From contig CANLUY010000002.1 in assembly GCA_947494435.1 (NCBI GenBank), positions 372,001 to 436,000 on the forward strand: a stretch of 64,000 nt of DNA, read 5' to 3'. The stretch is from an uncultured Litoreibacter sp. (GTDB lineage Bacteria > Pseudomonadota > Alphaproteobacteria > Rhodobacterales > Rhodobacteraceae). Positions 52,018 to 61,052 of the stretch are shown piece by piece; the stretch's first letter is position 1; each line of letters opens with the position of its first letter. Below the pieces are notes generated by a model, which worked only from the letters and a program-made list of their open reading frames with translations, was not told the origin of the DNA and did no database searches. The position numbers and the translations under genes were made by a program.

Positions 52018-52799
52018 AGGCGAGGGACGCTTTCGAGACAGTTGGTTGGTGCCGTTTTGGACGCGACCCGAAATTATTGAACTGGGTGGATACGGTTTTC
52101 GATGCAGCGGTGGAAACAACGCAAGACCCAGAGATGATTGCTGAGTGGCTGCGATGTGGGGATACGTGGTTTGCAGGCGTGAACGCCCTGCCAAATGATC
52201 CAAAAGGGAAAGTCGCTGACGGCCCTGCGCTGAGCGGGATGGCTGTTAATTTCATTGAAGAATTGTTTGGTCCTTTGAAGCTCGATCCAGCGCAAATCTC
52301 TGTAATCTATCCGGGCTATCCTAGACCCATGGAAGAGGAGACCCCCGCCGCGTTTCGGTTTCGTCAGGATCGTGATGCTGCACATGTTGATGGATTGTTG
52401 CCCATAGGTGCTGAGCGCAGGCGGCATTTGCAGGAGCCGCACAGCTATGTTTTGGGCGTGCCGCTAACGTCCACGAGCGAAGGGGCAAGCCCATTGGTCG
52501 TTTGGGAGGGTAGCCATCAGATAATGCGCCGCGCCTTCCGATCAGCGCTTCACGCTTTACCACCAATGGACTGGTCGGACGTTGATTTGACGGACACATA
52601 CCAAGAGGCACGTCGCAAATGCTTTGCGGAATGCCGGCGGGTCGTCGTGCATGCGCAACCCGGTGAAGCTTATTTGATCCACCGACTGGCTCTACACGGC
52701 GTTGCAAAATGGGAAGAGGGAGCGGTCGCACCGCCCGAAGGGCGCATGATTGCGTATTTCAGGCCGGAACTGGACGATATTGCTAGCTGGATAGTGTGA
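52014..52799 (+). CDS. 2-oxoglutarate/Fe(II)-dioxygenase-like protein downstream of dusA
   Basis: A 261-residue protein of uncertain family. It contains an HVDG segment after FRFRQDRDAA, a later HAQPGEAYLIHRLALHGVAKW and a terminal RMIAYFRPEL, the HxD...H...R arrangement of phytanoyl-CoA-dioxygenase-like enzymes. Its ATGA overlap with dusA implies translation coupled to a tRNA-modifying enzyme, but no RNA-binding feature is obvious. The function is unknown. Confidence 0.7.
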   Translation: MKARDAFETVGWCRFGRDPKLLNWVDTVFDAAVETTQDPEMIAEWLRCGDTWFAGVNALPNDPKGKVADGPALSGMAVNFIEELFGPLKLDPAQISVIYPGYPRPMEEETPAAFRFRQDRDAAHVDGLLPIGAERRRHLQEPHSYVLGVPLTSTSEGASPLVVWEGSHQIMRRAFRSALHALPPMDWSDVDLTDTYQEARRKCFAECRRVVVHAQPGEAYLIHRLALHGVAKWEEGAVAPPEGRMIAYFRPELDDIASWIV

Positions 52800-52851
52800 T
52801 CCAAAGGAGTTTCCTGGTGCACCCTCATGATGCCTTGCTTGTCTTTCGCTG

Positions 52852-53082
52852 TTAGCGCTTCAGACGTGCCGCGCGGCCACCGCGCCGCTGCTGTAGTCGG
52901 CTTGCACGAGATGGGAGTTCTTTGATGAGGTCTGAGCGTTCCGCATTCGACATTCCTGACCATGCACCAATCTCGTCAATTGTGCGCAGGCACCCAGTGC
53001 AAATCCGCTCTGTCGGGTGCACGACGCAGATTTTGATGCAGGGGCTTTCGACCTCGTCGCGTTTCCAAAGATCGTCCATCAA
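52852..53082 (-). CDS. DUF1289 family protein
   Basis: A 76-residue protein with the DUF1289 signature [19 protein letters not shown], whose cysteines likely bind a metal or Fe-S cluster, followed by [16 protein letters not shown]. The C-terminus is very basic ([13 protein letters not shown]). The start overlaps the ruvX stop by four bases, so the two are an operon. Function is not established. Confidence 0.88.
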   Translation of the reverse strand: MMDDLWKRDEVESPCIKICVVHPTERICTGCLRTIDEIGAWSGMSNAERSDLIKELPSRASRLQQRRGGRAARLKR

Positions 53083-53561
53083 AATCCCTGCCTGATATGG
53101 TGTATGCGGTCTAGCGCGCCTTGTAGGATAAACCCAGCGGCGACGTGATCAATGACCTCGCCGCGACGTTTTCGTGACGTATCCGCCTCAAGCAGGGCGC
53201 GCTCGGCGGCGACAGTTGAAAGACGCTCGTCCCAATAGACGATCGGCAGCGCGGTCAGGCGCGATAGATTGCGGGCAAATGCCTGCGTAGATTGTACCCG
53301 TGGCCCGTCGGAGCCATCCATGTTCAAAGGGAGACCCAAAACAAGACCGCCAATTTGGCGCTTGTCCGTGAGGGCGAGAAGGGCTTCAGCGTCTTTGGTG
53401 AATTTTGTCCGCTTAATAGTTTCCAAAGGCGTTGCAACAGTTTGCATAAGATCACTGACTGCGACGCCGATTGTTTTGGTACCCAGATCAAGCCCGGCTA
53501 ACGGTGCCATCGCGCCAGTGGCCTGCGCAAAATCTGAAATATCTTCGAAAATTTCGCCCAA
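53079..53561 (-). CDS. ruvX: RuvX/YqgF-type Holliday junction resolvase-like protein
   Basis: A 160-residue RNase H-fold protein with [44 protein letters not shown] and the C-terminal [14 protein letters not shown], the conserved YqgF motifs and acidic residues. It is implicated in rRNA 5'-end maturation and as a putative resolvase. The start appears to be TTG at 53561, giving a short N-terminal leader like other Rhodobacteraceae RuvX; ATG at 53510 would be the short form. Confidence 0.9.
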   Translation of the reverse strand: MGEIFEDISDFAQATGAMAPLAGLDLGTKTIGVAVSDLMQTVATPLETIKRTKFTKDAEALLALTDKRQIGGLVLGLPLNMDGSDGPRVQSTQAFARNLSRLTALPIVYWDERLSTVAAERALLEADTSRKRRGEVIDHVAAGFILQGALDRIHHIRQGF

Positions 53562-53750
53562 AATCCATCACCCCTTGTTGCCGTCACCTAGTCATGCACG
53601 CAAAGCCTTGTCCAGTGGGTGCCATCGTTAAAATCCGACCGCTGCGCGCTTGCATGTCGCATGTTGGATCTGTTGTGTCGCGCGGACAGGACCGCTTTTA
53701 TGTAACCTGTCGCAAAACGCTTAAATCGACCTCTGCCGGGACCCGTCTCT

Positions 53751-54995
53751 ATGAAACGCTACTCTGCCTTTGCTATTGCCCGTGAGGCCACTCGTTATCA
53801 TCAGGGGTGGGAGAGGGCATGGGCGTCGCCAGACCCCAAGAAACGCTATGATGCAATCATCATCGGCGCAGGTGGTCATGGTTTGGCCTCAGCGTATTAC
53901 CTTGGCAAAAACTTTGGAATCACCAACGTCGCAGTGATCGAAAAAGGCTGGTTGGGTGGCGGTAATACGGGGCGCAATACGACAATCATCCGCTCCAACT
54001 ATCTTCAAGACCCGTCTGCTGCGATCTATGAAAAAGCTCGGTCTCTCTATGAGACGATGAGCCAGGACTTGAATTACAATGTCATGTTCTCCCCGCGTGG
54101 TGTGATCATGCTGGCGCAGACCCATCACGAAGTGAGGGGCTATCAGCGCACCGCACATGCCAATGCGTTGCAGGGGGTGACGACCGAATGGATTAACTCT
54201 GCGCGTGTCAAAGAATTGTGCCCGATCATGAACATCGAGGGGCCACGATATCCGGTGCTGGGCGGCTTGTGGCAGGCGCGCGGAGGCACAGCGCGCCATG
54301 ATGCCGTCGCTTGGGGATATGCACGGGCATGCTCAGATATGGGCATGGATATCTTGCAGAAATGCGAAGTCACGGGCGTCATGTCTGAAGGCGGGAAAGT
54401 CAAAGGTGTGGCAACTTCACGGGGTGACATACTCTGCGACAAGCTCGGCATCGTTGTTGCGGGTAATTCGGGTCATGTCGCTGAGATGGCCGGTTTCCGG
54501 TTGCCGCTGGAATCGGTAGCGCTTCAGGCTTTGGTGTCTGAACCGATCAAACCCTGCATGGATATCGTAGTCATGGCAAACACAGTCCATGGCTATCTAT
54601 CGCAATCCGACAAAGGCGAGATGGTGATCGGCGGCGGGACGGACAGCTACAACAACTACACGCAACGAGGCTCTTTCCATCATGTGGAAGAAACCGTGCG
54701 CGCGCTGATTGAGACCTTTCCAATCCTGTCGCGCCTAAAGATGCTGCGCCAATGGGGTGGGATCGTTGATGTAACGGGAGATCGCTCACCGATTTTGTCA
54801 AAAACTCCGCTGGAGGGATGTTTCATCAACTGTGGCTGGGGCACCGGTGGATTTAAGGCGATCCCTGGATCCGGTTGGGGCTTTGCAGAGCTTATGGCGA
54901 AGGGCTACTCACCACTGACGTCAGAGTTCGGCCTCGATAGATTCAAAGAAGGTCGTTTTATCGACGAGTCTGTTGCTGCCGGGGTCGCGCATTAA
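53751..54995 (+). CDS. soxB: Sarcosine oxidase beta subunit
   Basis: A 414-residue flavoprotein of heterotetrameric sarcosine oxidase, which oxidatively demethylates sarcosine to glycine with the methyl carbon passed to tetrahydrofolate. The dinucleotide site is IIIGAGGHGLASAYYL (residues 36-51). His-183 in GGTARHDAVAW is at the place where, by family knowledge, FMN is covalently attached. WGGIVDVTGDRSPI and the glycine-rich C-terminus are typical. It starts the sox operon, but two small genes and hairpins separate it from soxD. Confidence 0.95.
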   Translation: MKRYSAFAIAREATRYHQGWERAWASPDPKKRYDAIIIGAGGHGLASAYYLGKNFGITNVAVIEKGWLGGGNTGRNTTIIRSNYLQDPSAAIYEKARSLYETMSQDLNYNVMFSPRGVIMLAQTHHEVRGYQRTAHANALQGVTTEWINSARVKELCPIMNIEGPRYPVLGGLWQARGGTARHDAVAWGYARACSDMGMDILQKCEVTGVMSEGGKVKGVATSRGDILCDKLGIVVAGNSGHVAEMAGFRLPLESVALQALVSEPIKPCMDIVVMANTVHGYLSQSDKGEMVIGGGTDSYNNYTQRGSFHHVEETVRALIETFPILSRLKMLRQWGGIVDVTGDRSPILSKTPLEGCFINCGWGTGGFKAIPGSGWGFAELMAKGYSPLTSEFGLDRFKEGRFIDESVAAGVAH

Positions 54996-55130
54996 CATGG
55001 CAGTGCTCTTAGAAATCCGTTCCGGAACTGTATTACATCCGGCTGCTCTGGCTGTCGCAAAAGAAAATTGGAACCAAGTTGTCGCTGCAGACGTTTCCCT
55101 GTTGAAAACGAATACAAAAGGAGACGTCAC

Positions 55131-55385
55131 ATGGCACATGCCGACAACACAACAGACCGCACACATACAACAACCACAACGACGACCAACAGTGGCAATA
55201 CTGGAATGGGGTTCGTTATTGGGGCACTCGTCGTTGTCGTCGGTATCATGGCATATTTCATGCTTGCTGGCGGCCAAGCCGGTGGTGGCGATGACCTCAA
55301 CATTACGATCGAAGGTGCAGGCGCTGCTGTTGAAGGCGCTGCCGAGGCCGTCGAAGGCGCCGCAGCTTCTGCCGAAGGAAACTAA
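55131..55385 (+). CDS. 84-residue single-helix membrane protein in the sox operon (1)
   Basis: Starts MAHADNTTDRTH and then has a run of eight threonines broken only at its end, followed by one membrane helix (GFVIGALVVVVGIMAYFMLA) and an Ala/Glu/Gly-rich tail with repeats of VEGAAE. AAAAGGAG precedes the ATG. No family recognised; the low-complexity tail and single helix resemble small envelope or stress proteins. It lies 135 bases after soxB, and a terminator-like hairpin follows it. Confidence 0.65.
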   Translation: MAHADNTTDRTHTTTTTTTNSGNTGMGFVIGALVVVVGIMAYFMLAGGQAGGGDDLNITIEGAGAAVEGAAEAVEGAAASAEGN

Positions 55386-55415
55386 CCGTTCAGATACGCC
55401 TTGCGTATCAAACAA

Positions 55416-55456
55416 GGCCGCGTTCCCGCATTTTGCGTCCGGGTGCGCGGTCTTTT
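55416..55456 (+). terminator. Terminator-like hairpin after the first small sox-operon gene
   Basis: GGCCGCG (55416-55422) pairs with CGCGGTC (55446-55452, one G-T wobble) and is followed by TTTT. A further small perfect hairpin, GATACG-CCTTG-CGTATC, lies at 55393-55409. The loop is long, so partial termination is likelier than a full stop. Confidence 0.5.
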
Positions 55457-55574
55457 GCTGTCAAAATGCTTCTGATTTGGCCGAAACAGGCCCAAATTGG
55501 GCGGGGTTTTCCGCCTATGTTGAGGGCCCGAGCGGCGTGTCGGATTGTGGTGTTGCCAAACAGGAGAAAACACC

Positions 55575-55778
55575 ATGTCTGACTATACAACAAATGATGA
55601 AGGCTTGGGCGGTAAAGCTCTGGTCGTTGCTGCAGTACTCATTGGCCTCTTTATTCTGGCACTTGCCTTTATGGGCACCAGTGATGCGCCAAACCTACCT
55701 GCCGGCTTGGTTGACCCAGCCGCAACTGAAGGAGCGACCCCAGCGGTTGATCCAAACGCGCTTCCAGCTACGGAATAG
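55575..55778 (+). CDS. 67-residue single-helix membrane protein in the sox operon (2)
   Basis: MSDYTTNDEGLGGKALVVAA leads into a membrane helix (VLIGLFILALAFMG), then a Pro/Ala/Thr-rich, acidic tail. A CAGGAG site precedes the ATG. Its plan is the same as the first small gene (polar Thr-containing head, one helix, low-complexity acidic tail), although the sequences are not clearly homologous. A second terminator-like hairpin follows. Confidence 0.65.
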   Translation: MSDYTTNDEGLGGKALVVAAVLIGLFILALAFMGTSDAPNLPAGLVDPAATEGATPAVDPNALPATE

Positions 55779-55812
55779 CGCCCACCCACCACTCACTTCC
55801 CTTTATCCAAGT

Positions 55813-55841
55813 GGCAGTCGCAGCAATGCGGCTGCCATTTT
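55813..55841 (+). terminator. Terminator-like hairpin with GNRA loop before soxD
   Basis: GGCAGTCGCA pairs with TGCGGCTGCC (ten pairs, one wobble) around a GCAA tetraloop, followed by ATTTT. It stands between the second small gene and soxD, 22 bases before the soxD ATG. Confidence 0.6.
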
Positions 55842-55862
55842 GCGTGTTGAAAAGGTCCTGAC

Positions 55863-56192
55863 ATGCTGATCCTTCAATGTCCTTATTGCGGTATCAACGC
55901 TGACGAAACCGAACTTGCAGCTGGCGGACAGGCGCATATCAAGCGTGAAACCGTCGGGTCAGACGACAATGCTTTTGAGGATTACCTGTTTCGTAGGGTG
56001 AACCCAAAGGGCGTGCATTTCGAACGCTGGCGTCATGCGAATGGGTGCGGCAAGTGGTTCCACGCTGCCCGCTGCACGATGACGCTTGAGGTTTTTGGCA
56101 CCTATAAAGCGCAAACGTTTGAACCTCCGCAAAACATCAAAGACGCTATCTCTGCCAAGCGGCCGGGATGGAAATGGGGAGATTTCTCATGA
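55863..56192 (+). CDS. soxD: Sarcosine oxidase delta subunit
   Basis: A 109-residue zinc-binding subunit, MLILQCPYCG and onward. Cys-6, Cys-9, His-58 and Cys-62 (HANGCGKWF) are the expected zinc ligands, and HAARCTMTLEV is typical. It stabilises the alpha-beta complex. Its stop overlaps the soxA start (ATGA). Confidence 0.94.
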   Translation: MLILQCPYCGINADETELAAGGQAHIKRETVGSDDNAFEDYLFRRVNPKGVHFERWRHANGCGKWFHAARCTMTLEVFGTYKAQTFEPPQNIKDAISAKRPGWKWGDFS

Positions 56193-59100
56193 GTTCAAGA
56201 TTGTCTTCCGGCGGCAGATTGCTGGACCGCAGTACTTCTGTCGCTTTTGAATTCAACGGTCGTAAGTTGAAAGGCTATGCAGGCGACACACTGGCTTCTG
56301 CTCTGTTGGGCAATGATCAGATGCTTGTTGGACGGTCCTTCAAATATCACCGCCCGCGTGGAATTGTTGCAGCCGGGCCGGAAGAGCCCAACGCGCTGAT
56401 GAACCTTGGGAAGGGTGGGCATTTCGAACCAAACGCGCGTGCTACCACCACAGAGATTTTTCCCGGCCTCACAGCGCAATCGCAAAACCACTGGCCCTCG
56501 CTTGAAATGGATGTGGGTGTTTTGAACAACTACGCGTCACGCTTCATGCCAGCTGGATTTTACTACAAAACATTCATCCATCCGCGCGCTGCTTGGAAAC
56601 ACTTGTTTGAGCCGTTCATTCGAAAGGCTGCAGGTTTGGGCAAGGCACCCAAAGATCGCGACGCAGATACTTACGAGCACTTTTACAGCTTCGTAGATGT
56701 ACTGGTTGTCGGTGGCGGCATTGCAGGACTTCAGGCGGCAAAAAACGCTGGTGAAGCAGGTCTAAAGGTCCTTTTGCTTGAGCAAACCCCGCACTGGGGC
56801 GGCCGGGCGCCGGTGGACGGTGCAATCATAGACGGACAGCCTGCAGAGATATGGATCAGCAGCACGGTCCAAGCCCTTGAAAATATGCCAAATGTCACTT
56901 TACGCACCCGAACCATGGGGGCTGGGGTTTATGATCATGGCTATGCGCTTGGCTATGAGCGGTTAACGGACCATTTGGCCCCATCAACCGCACCGAGACA
57001 CAGGCTTTGGCGGATCCGAACGAAACAAATTATCACCGCGACCGGAGCACTGGAGCGGCCGTTATCGTTTGCGGGCAATGACATTCCTGGTGTGATGCTT
57101 GCGGCGTCCGTCCGTGACTACATTGTGAATCACGGTGTTTCCGCCGGTGACCGGACAGTCATTGTGACCAATAACGACGACGCATATCGCACGGCGCTTG
57201 TTTTGAAAGACGCAGGGCTTGATGTCCCAATGGTGATTGATGCGCGCCCGGACGGCGGTGGCCCTCTTATGGACGCTTGCAAAGAAAAAGGCATTCGGGT
57301 CGAAACCGGTAAAGCAATTGCAAAAGTCAAAGGTGGCAAACGCGTACAAGGGATCGTGCTTTGTTCCCAAGCGGGCGCTGGCGGGATGCTGGAAGAGGTT
57401 GCGTGCGACGCAGTGGCAATGTCTGGTGGCTGGTCACCTGTGGTGCATTTATGGTCCCACTGTGGTGGCAAACTCAACTGGGATGACAAGACCGCCTGTT
57501 TCCGACCTGATCACACACGCCCACCGCTTGGCGCTACGGGTGAAGGGTTCGTCACAGTTGCAGGAAGCGCGGATGGCGAACAAAGCTCAGGCGATTGTCT
57601 GAGCAACGCTGTGATGCGTACGAATGACGTGATTGAGGCGCTGGGGGCGAGCCCGCAGAGCACGACAGCGCCTCAAGCTGATACGGAACCAATGGCTGCG
57701 ATGGCTGCAGTTTGGAAGATGCCACAAGGGGCAGGGTATGAGCTGCGTTCAAAAATGTGGCTAGACTACCAGAACGATGTGAAAGTGTCTGATGTCCAGC
57801 TTGCAGCTCAAGAAGGTTTTGAAAGTGTTGAGCACACGAAGCGGTACACGACGCTTGGTATGGCTACGGATCAAGGTAAGTTAAGCAATATCAATGGGTT
57901 GGCGATCCTAGCTGATAGCTTGAATGCTGATATTCCGCAGGTCGGCACCACAACATTCCGCCCTCCGTACCATCCGATTTCTTTAGGTGCGATAGCGGGT
58001 GAGGCAAGCCGCGAGATTTTTCAGCCGATTGACAAGACGCCACTGCATGAATGGGGCGAAGCAAATGGTGCATATTGGGAACCAGTCGGCCATTGGCGGC
58101 GCGCCTATTGTTACCAAAAACCGGGCGAAAGCATCGAGGACGCGGTCAACCGTGAGGTTAAAGCGGTCCGCGACAGCCTAGGATTACTCGATGCTTCGAC
58201 ACTTGGAAAAATCATCGTCAAAGGGCCGGATGCAGGCAAGTTTCTTGACATGATGTACACCAACTTGATGTCGACCCTGAAGCCAGGGAAGTGTCGCTAT
58301 GGCTTGATGTGTACGGAGAACGGGTTTCTGACGGATGACGGTGTGGTTGCCCGCATCGACGACGACACTTGGCTTTGTCATACAACAACGGGCGGAGCCT
58401 CCCGGATCCACGGGCATATGGAAGAGTGGCTGCAGACTGAATGGTGGGATTGGAAAGTCTATACGGCAAATGTGACAGAGCAATTCGCGCAAGTTGCAGT
58501 TGTTGGCCCAAACGCCCGCAAGGTGCTGGAAAAGCTTGGAGGCATGGACGTTTCAAAAGACGCGCTCGGCTTTATGGAGTGGAAAGAGGGGAAGATTGGC
58601 GGCTTCGATGCGAGGGTCTTCCGCATCTCATTCTCCGGTGAGCTATCCTACGAGATTGCGGTGCCCGCAAGTCAGGGTCGCGCGTTTTGGGACGCTCTGT
58701 GGGACGCTGGCCAGGAGTTTAACGTCACGCCCTATGGTACTGAATGCCTTCATGTTTTACGCGCTGAAAAAGGTTTTATCATGATTGGCGATGAAACTGA
58801 TGGTACTGTCATTCCGCAAGACCTTGGGCTGAACTGGGCCTTGTCGAAAAAGAAAGAGGATTATTTAGGCAAGCGTGCCCAACAACGCGATCACATGACT
58901 GATCCCAATCGCTGGAAATTGGTTGGTTTGGAAAGCATTGATGGCTCGGTGATCCCGGATGGCGCGTATGCTGTCGGCACAGGTTTGAATGAAAATGGGC
59001 AGCGCAACACAGAAGGGCGCATCACGTCCACATACTACTCCGCCAATTTGAATAAAGGGATCGCTATGGGGTTGATCCTTAACGGTCCTGATCGAATGGG

Positions 59101-59200
59101 GGACGTAATCACATTTCCAAAGATCGATGGCTCTGAGGTGAAAGCCAAGATAGTTGATCCGGTCTTCTATGACAAAGACGGAGAAAAGCAAAATGTCTAA
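56189..59200 (+). CDS. soxA: Sarcosine oxidase alpha subunit
   Basis: A 1003-residue subunit. An N-terminal ferredoxin-like domain (about 1-110, with VGRSFKYHRPRGI) is followed by an NAD-binding region with VLVVGGGIAGLQAAKNAGEA and TRTKQIITATGALERPL, and a C-terminal GcvT-like folate domain (from about 620; GYELSY-like FSGELSYEIAVPASQG, and EKGFIMIGDETDGT). It supplies NAD and tetrahydrofolate sites. Start MSSRLSSGG at 56189 overlaps soxD; an in-frame ATG at 56168 adds seven residues. It overlaps soxG by eight bases. Confidence 0.95.
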   Translation: MSSRLSSGGRLLDRSTSVAFEFNGRKLKGYAGDTLASALLGNDQMLVGRSFKYHRPRGIVAAGPEEPNALMNLGKGGHFEPNARATTTEIFPGLTAQSQNHWPSLEMDVGVLNNYASRFMPAGFYYKTFIHPRAAWKHLFEPFIRKAAGLGKAPKDRDADTYEHFYSFVDVLVVGGGIAGLQAAKNAGEAGLKVLLLEQTPHWGGRAPVDGAIIDGQPAEIWISSTVQALENMPNVTLRTRTMGAGVYDHGYALGYERLTDHLAPSTAPRHRLWRIRTKQIITATGALERPLSFAGNDIPGVMLAASVRDYIVNHGVSAGDRTVIVTNNDDAYRTALVLKDAGLDVPMVIDARPDGGGPLMDACKEKGIRVETGKAIAKVKGGKRVQGIVLCSQAGAGGMLEEVACDAVAMSGGWSPVVHLWSHCGGKLNWDDKTACFRPDHTRPPLGATGEGFVTVAGSADGEQSSGDCLSNAVMRTNDVIEALGASPQSTTAPQADTEPMAAMAAVWKMPQGAGYELRSKMWLDYQNDVKVSDVQLAAQEGFESVEHTKRYTTLGMATDQGKLSNINGLAILADSLNADIPQVGTTTFRPPYHPISLGAIAGEASREIFQPIDKTPLHEWGEANGAYWEPVGHWRRAYCYQKPGESIEDAVNREVKAVRDSLGLLDASTLGKIIVKGPDAGKFLDMMYTNLMSTLKPGKCRYGLMCTENGFLTDDGVVARIDDDTWLCHTTTGGASRIHGHMEEWLQTEWWDWKVYTANVTEQFAQVAVVGPNARKVLEKLGGMDVSKDALGFMEWKEGKIGGFDARVFRISFSGELSYEIAVPASQGRAFWDALWDAGQEFNVTPYGTECLHVLRAEKGFIMIGDETDGTVIPQDLGLNWALSKKKEDYLGKRAQQRDHMTDPNRWKLVGLESIDGSVIPDGAYAVGTGLNENGQRNTEGRITSTYYSANLNKGIAMGLILNGPDRMGDVITFPKIDGSEVKAKIVDPVFYDKDGEKQNV

Positions 59201-59759
59201 CGCTGTCAGTGCATTGCAAGGCGTATCTCATGCAGGATACATCGATGTGGAAGAGATGGGGCTTCGGGGAATGGTCACGCTTAGGGGTGATCTGACATCG
59301 GCGAATGTGAAGATCGCTGTGAAGACGGTATTTGGCGTGTCCGTTCCGGACGTTACCAAATGCGCCTTGCAAGGTGAAACTGGCGCTGCATGGATGAGCC
59401 CGGATGAGCTACTGCTCTTGTGTCCGCATGAAAGAGCAGAGGAGTTGGTCGCTAGCCTGTCGGAAGCGCTGGCGGGGGAGCATGCCTTGGTCGTGAACGT
59501 CTCAGATGCACGTGCAGTGTTCCAGCTGCGGGGCGCTGCTGTCAGAGAGGTCATCGCGAAGCTTGCACCCGTGGACATGTCACCCAATGCGTTTCTGCTC
59601 GGTCACTTTCGCAGAAGCCGCATCGCGCAAACTCCTGCTGCGTTTTTCCTGCGTGATGAAACGACGATAGAGCTGATCTGTTTTCGGTCGGTTGCAGGTT
59701 ACATGTTCGACGTGTTGAAACGGGCATCGAGCCGCGGTTCAGAGGTAAATGCCCTCTAG
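59193..59759 (+). CDS. soxG: Sarcosine oxidase gamma subunit
   Basis: A 188-residue subunit with a short GcvT-like fold. It contains GAAWMSPDELLLLCP, LVVNVSDARAVFQLRG and FLLGHFRRSRIAQTPAAFFL, conserved in SoxG. It completes the heterotetramer and sits at the interface near the folate domain. The start MSNAV at 59193 lies inside the end of soxA; upstream in-frame starts would overlap further. No clear terminator follows. Confidence 0.92.
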   Translation: MSNAVSALQGVSHAGYIDVEEMGLRGMVTLRGDLTSANVKIAVKTVFGVSVPDVTKCALQGETGAAWMSPDELLLLCPHERAEELVASLSEALAGEHALVVNVSDARAVFQLRGAAVREVIAKLAPVDMSPNAFLLGHFRRSRIAQTPAAFFLRDETTIELICFRSVAGYMFDVLKRASSRGSEVNAL

Positions 59760-59876
59760 TATCGGCAGGTTTCCGCCAGCATTCGAAGCGTTTTTTCGCA
59801 ATATGACGTCGGCCTTGCCTCCTCAGGTCTAATACGCTTGACTGACCGTGTATTGGACATTGCCGAGGAACTTTTT

Positions 59877-60323
59877 ATGAGAAAATTTTGTGCAGCTGCA
59901 GTTATGGCGTTTAGCATGGTGGCCTTACCCTCCCAAATCATAGCTCAGACCTATCAATGCAATATCAAGCCTACCGGGAAATATAAACAGAACGCGACGG
60001 TGAACTCGAACTTCCGGTTCAGTTTCAATGGTGACAGCGTGAGTGTATCGGACAAATTTATCCGAGCGACGGGGAAGCGGACGGTTCGCGGGAAATTCGA
60101 TAGAAAAGTGCGTAATGATCTAATTTTTTCTTGGCGCGTAAATGGGGTTCCTCGCAAATTGATGCCTGAAGAATTGACGTGGTATCGACCGGCTGTGGAC
60201 TACCGCGGTCGCATTGACACGAAAACGCGGCGTGTTCGCGTTACAGCGAATTTCGTCCAACGTTATGGGGGCGGCAGCAGCGGAAGCAACATCCGAGGTG
60301 TCGGAAAATGCAAGCGGCTCTGA
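59877..60323 (+). CDS. Secreted protein of unknown function
   Basis: A 148-residue protein with a signal peptide (MRKFCAAAVMAFSMVALPSQ, cleaved near IIA-QTY). The mature part is strongly basic and beta-rich, with two cysteines (in YQCNIK and GKCKRL) at its two ends that could pair. I recognise no family. GAGGAA precedes the ATG. It lies alone between soxG and sodB. Confidence 0.65.
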   Translation: MRKFCAAAVMAFSMVALPSQIIAQTYQCNIKPTGKYKQNATVNSNFRFSFNGDSVSVSDKFIRATGKRTVRGKFDRKVRNDLIFSWRVNGVPRKLMPEELTWYRPAVDYRGRIDTKTRRVRVTANFVQRYGGGSSGSNIRGVGKCKRL

Positions 60324-60448
60324 TCGGCCGAAATTTGTCCCTGATGATCTTCTGAGTTCGACGCTGTTTCGCGTCTAGAGTCTTGACGCCGCGATACATC
60401 GCGCTCAGTTAGGTTTTGAAACTATCAAATGCAAAATAGGGGGCCCCA

Positions 60449-61048
60449 ATGGCTTTTGAACTTCCAGCACTTCCTTATGCCCATGACGCATTGGCCGATA
60501 ACGGCATGTCCAAGGAGACTTTGGAATATCACCATGACTTGCACCACAACGCCTATGTCACCAATGGCAACAAAGCGATTGAAGGGACTGAGTGGGCTGG
60601 TAAATCTCTCGAAGAGATCATTGTCGGAACATATGATGCGAATGCAGTTGCTCAGAATGGCATTTTTAACAACATTTCTCAACTTTGGAACCATAACCAA
60701 TTTTGGGAAATGATGGGGCCGGGTAAGTCATCCATTCCATCAGAACTCGAAGCAGCGCTGAAAGACAGTTTTGGTTCTGTAGACGAGTTCAAATCTCAGT
60801 TCTCTGCCGCAGGTGCTGGCCAGTTTGGCTCAGGCTGGTGCTGGCTGGTCAAAGACACTGATGGCGCATTGAAAGTCACCAAAACAGAGAACGGCGTAAA
60901 CCCGCTTTGCTTTGGTCAAACAGCGCTCTTGGGCTGTGACGTGTGGGAACATAGCTACTACATCGACTTCCGGAATAAGCGTCCAGACTACCTGACCAAC
61001 TTCCTCGATAAATTGGTCAACTGGGAAAACGTCGCATCGCGGATGTAA
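60449..61048 (+). CDS. sodB: Superoxide dismutase, iron type
   Basis: A 199-residue Fe/Mn superoxide dismutase. Metal ligands are His-28 (LEYHHDLHH), His-82 (WNHNQFW), Asp-164 and His-168 (DVWEHSY). GAGQFGSGW favours the iron form. It is cytoplasmic, with no signal peptide, and converts superoxide to peroxide and oxygen. A strong terminator follows within 25 bases. Confidence 0.96.
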   Translation: MAFELPALPYAHDALADNGMSKETLEYHHDLHHNAYVTNGNKAIEGTEWAGKSLEEIIVGTYDANAVAQNGIFNNISQLWNHNQFWEMMGPGKSSIPSELEAALKDSFGSVDEFKSQFSAAGAGQFGSGWCWLVKDTDGALKVTKTENGVNPLCFGQTALLGCDVWEHSYYIDFRNKRPDYLTNFLDKLVNWENVASRM

Positions 61049-61052
61049 CCTG

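Noticed and set aside
53562-53750. Possible tRNA or small RNA in the gap between ruvX and soxB
   Set aside because: No cloverleaf, T-loop or CCA-type end is visible and the hairpins are weak; nothing supportable beyond an expected promoter.
60383-60411. TTGACG as the sodB -35 box
   Set aside because: No acceptable -10 box at 16-18 bases, so not listed as a promoter.
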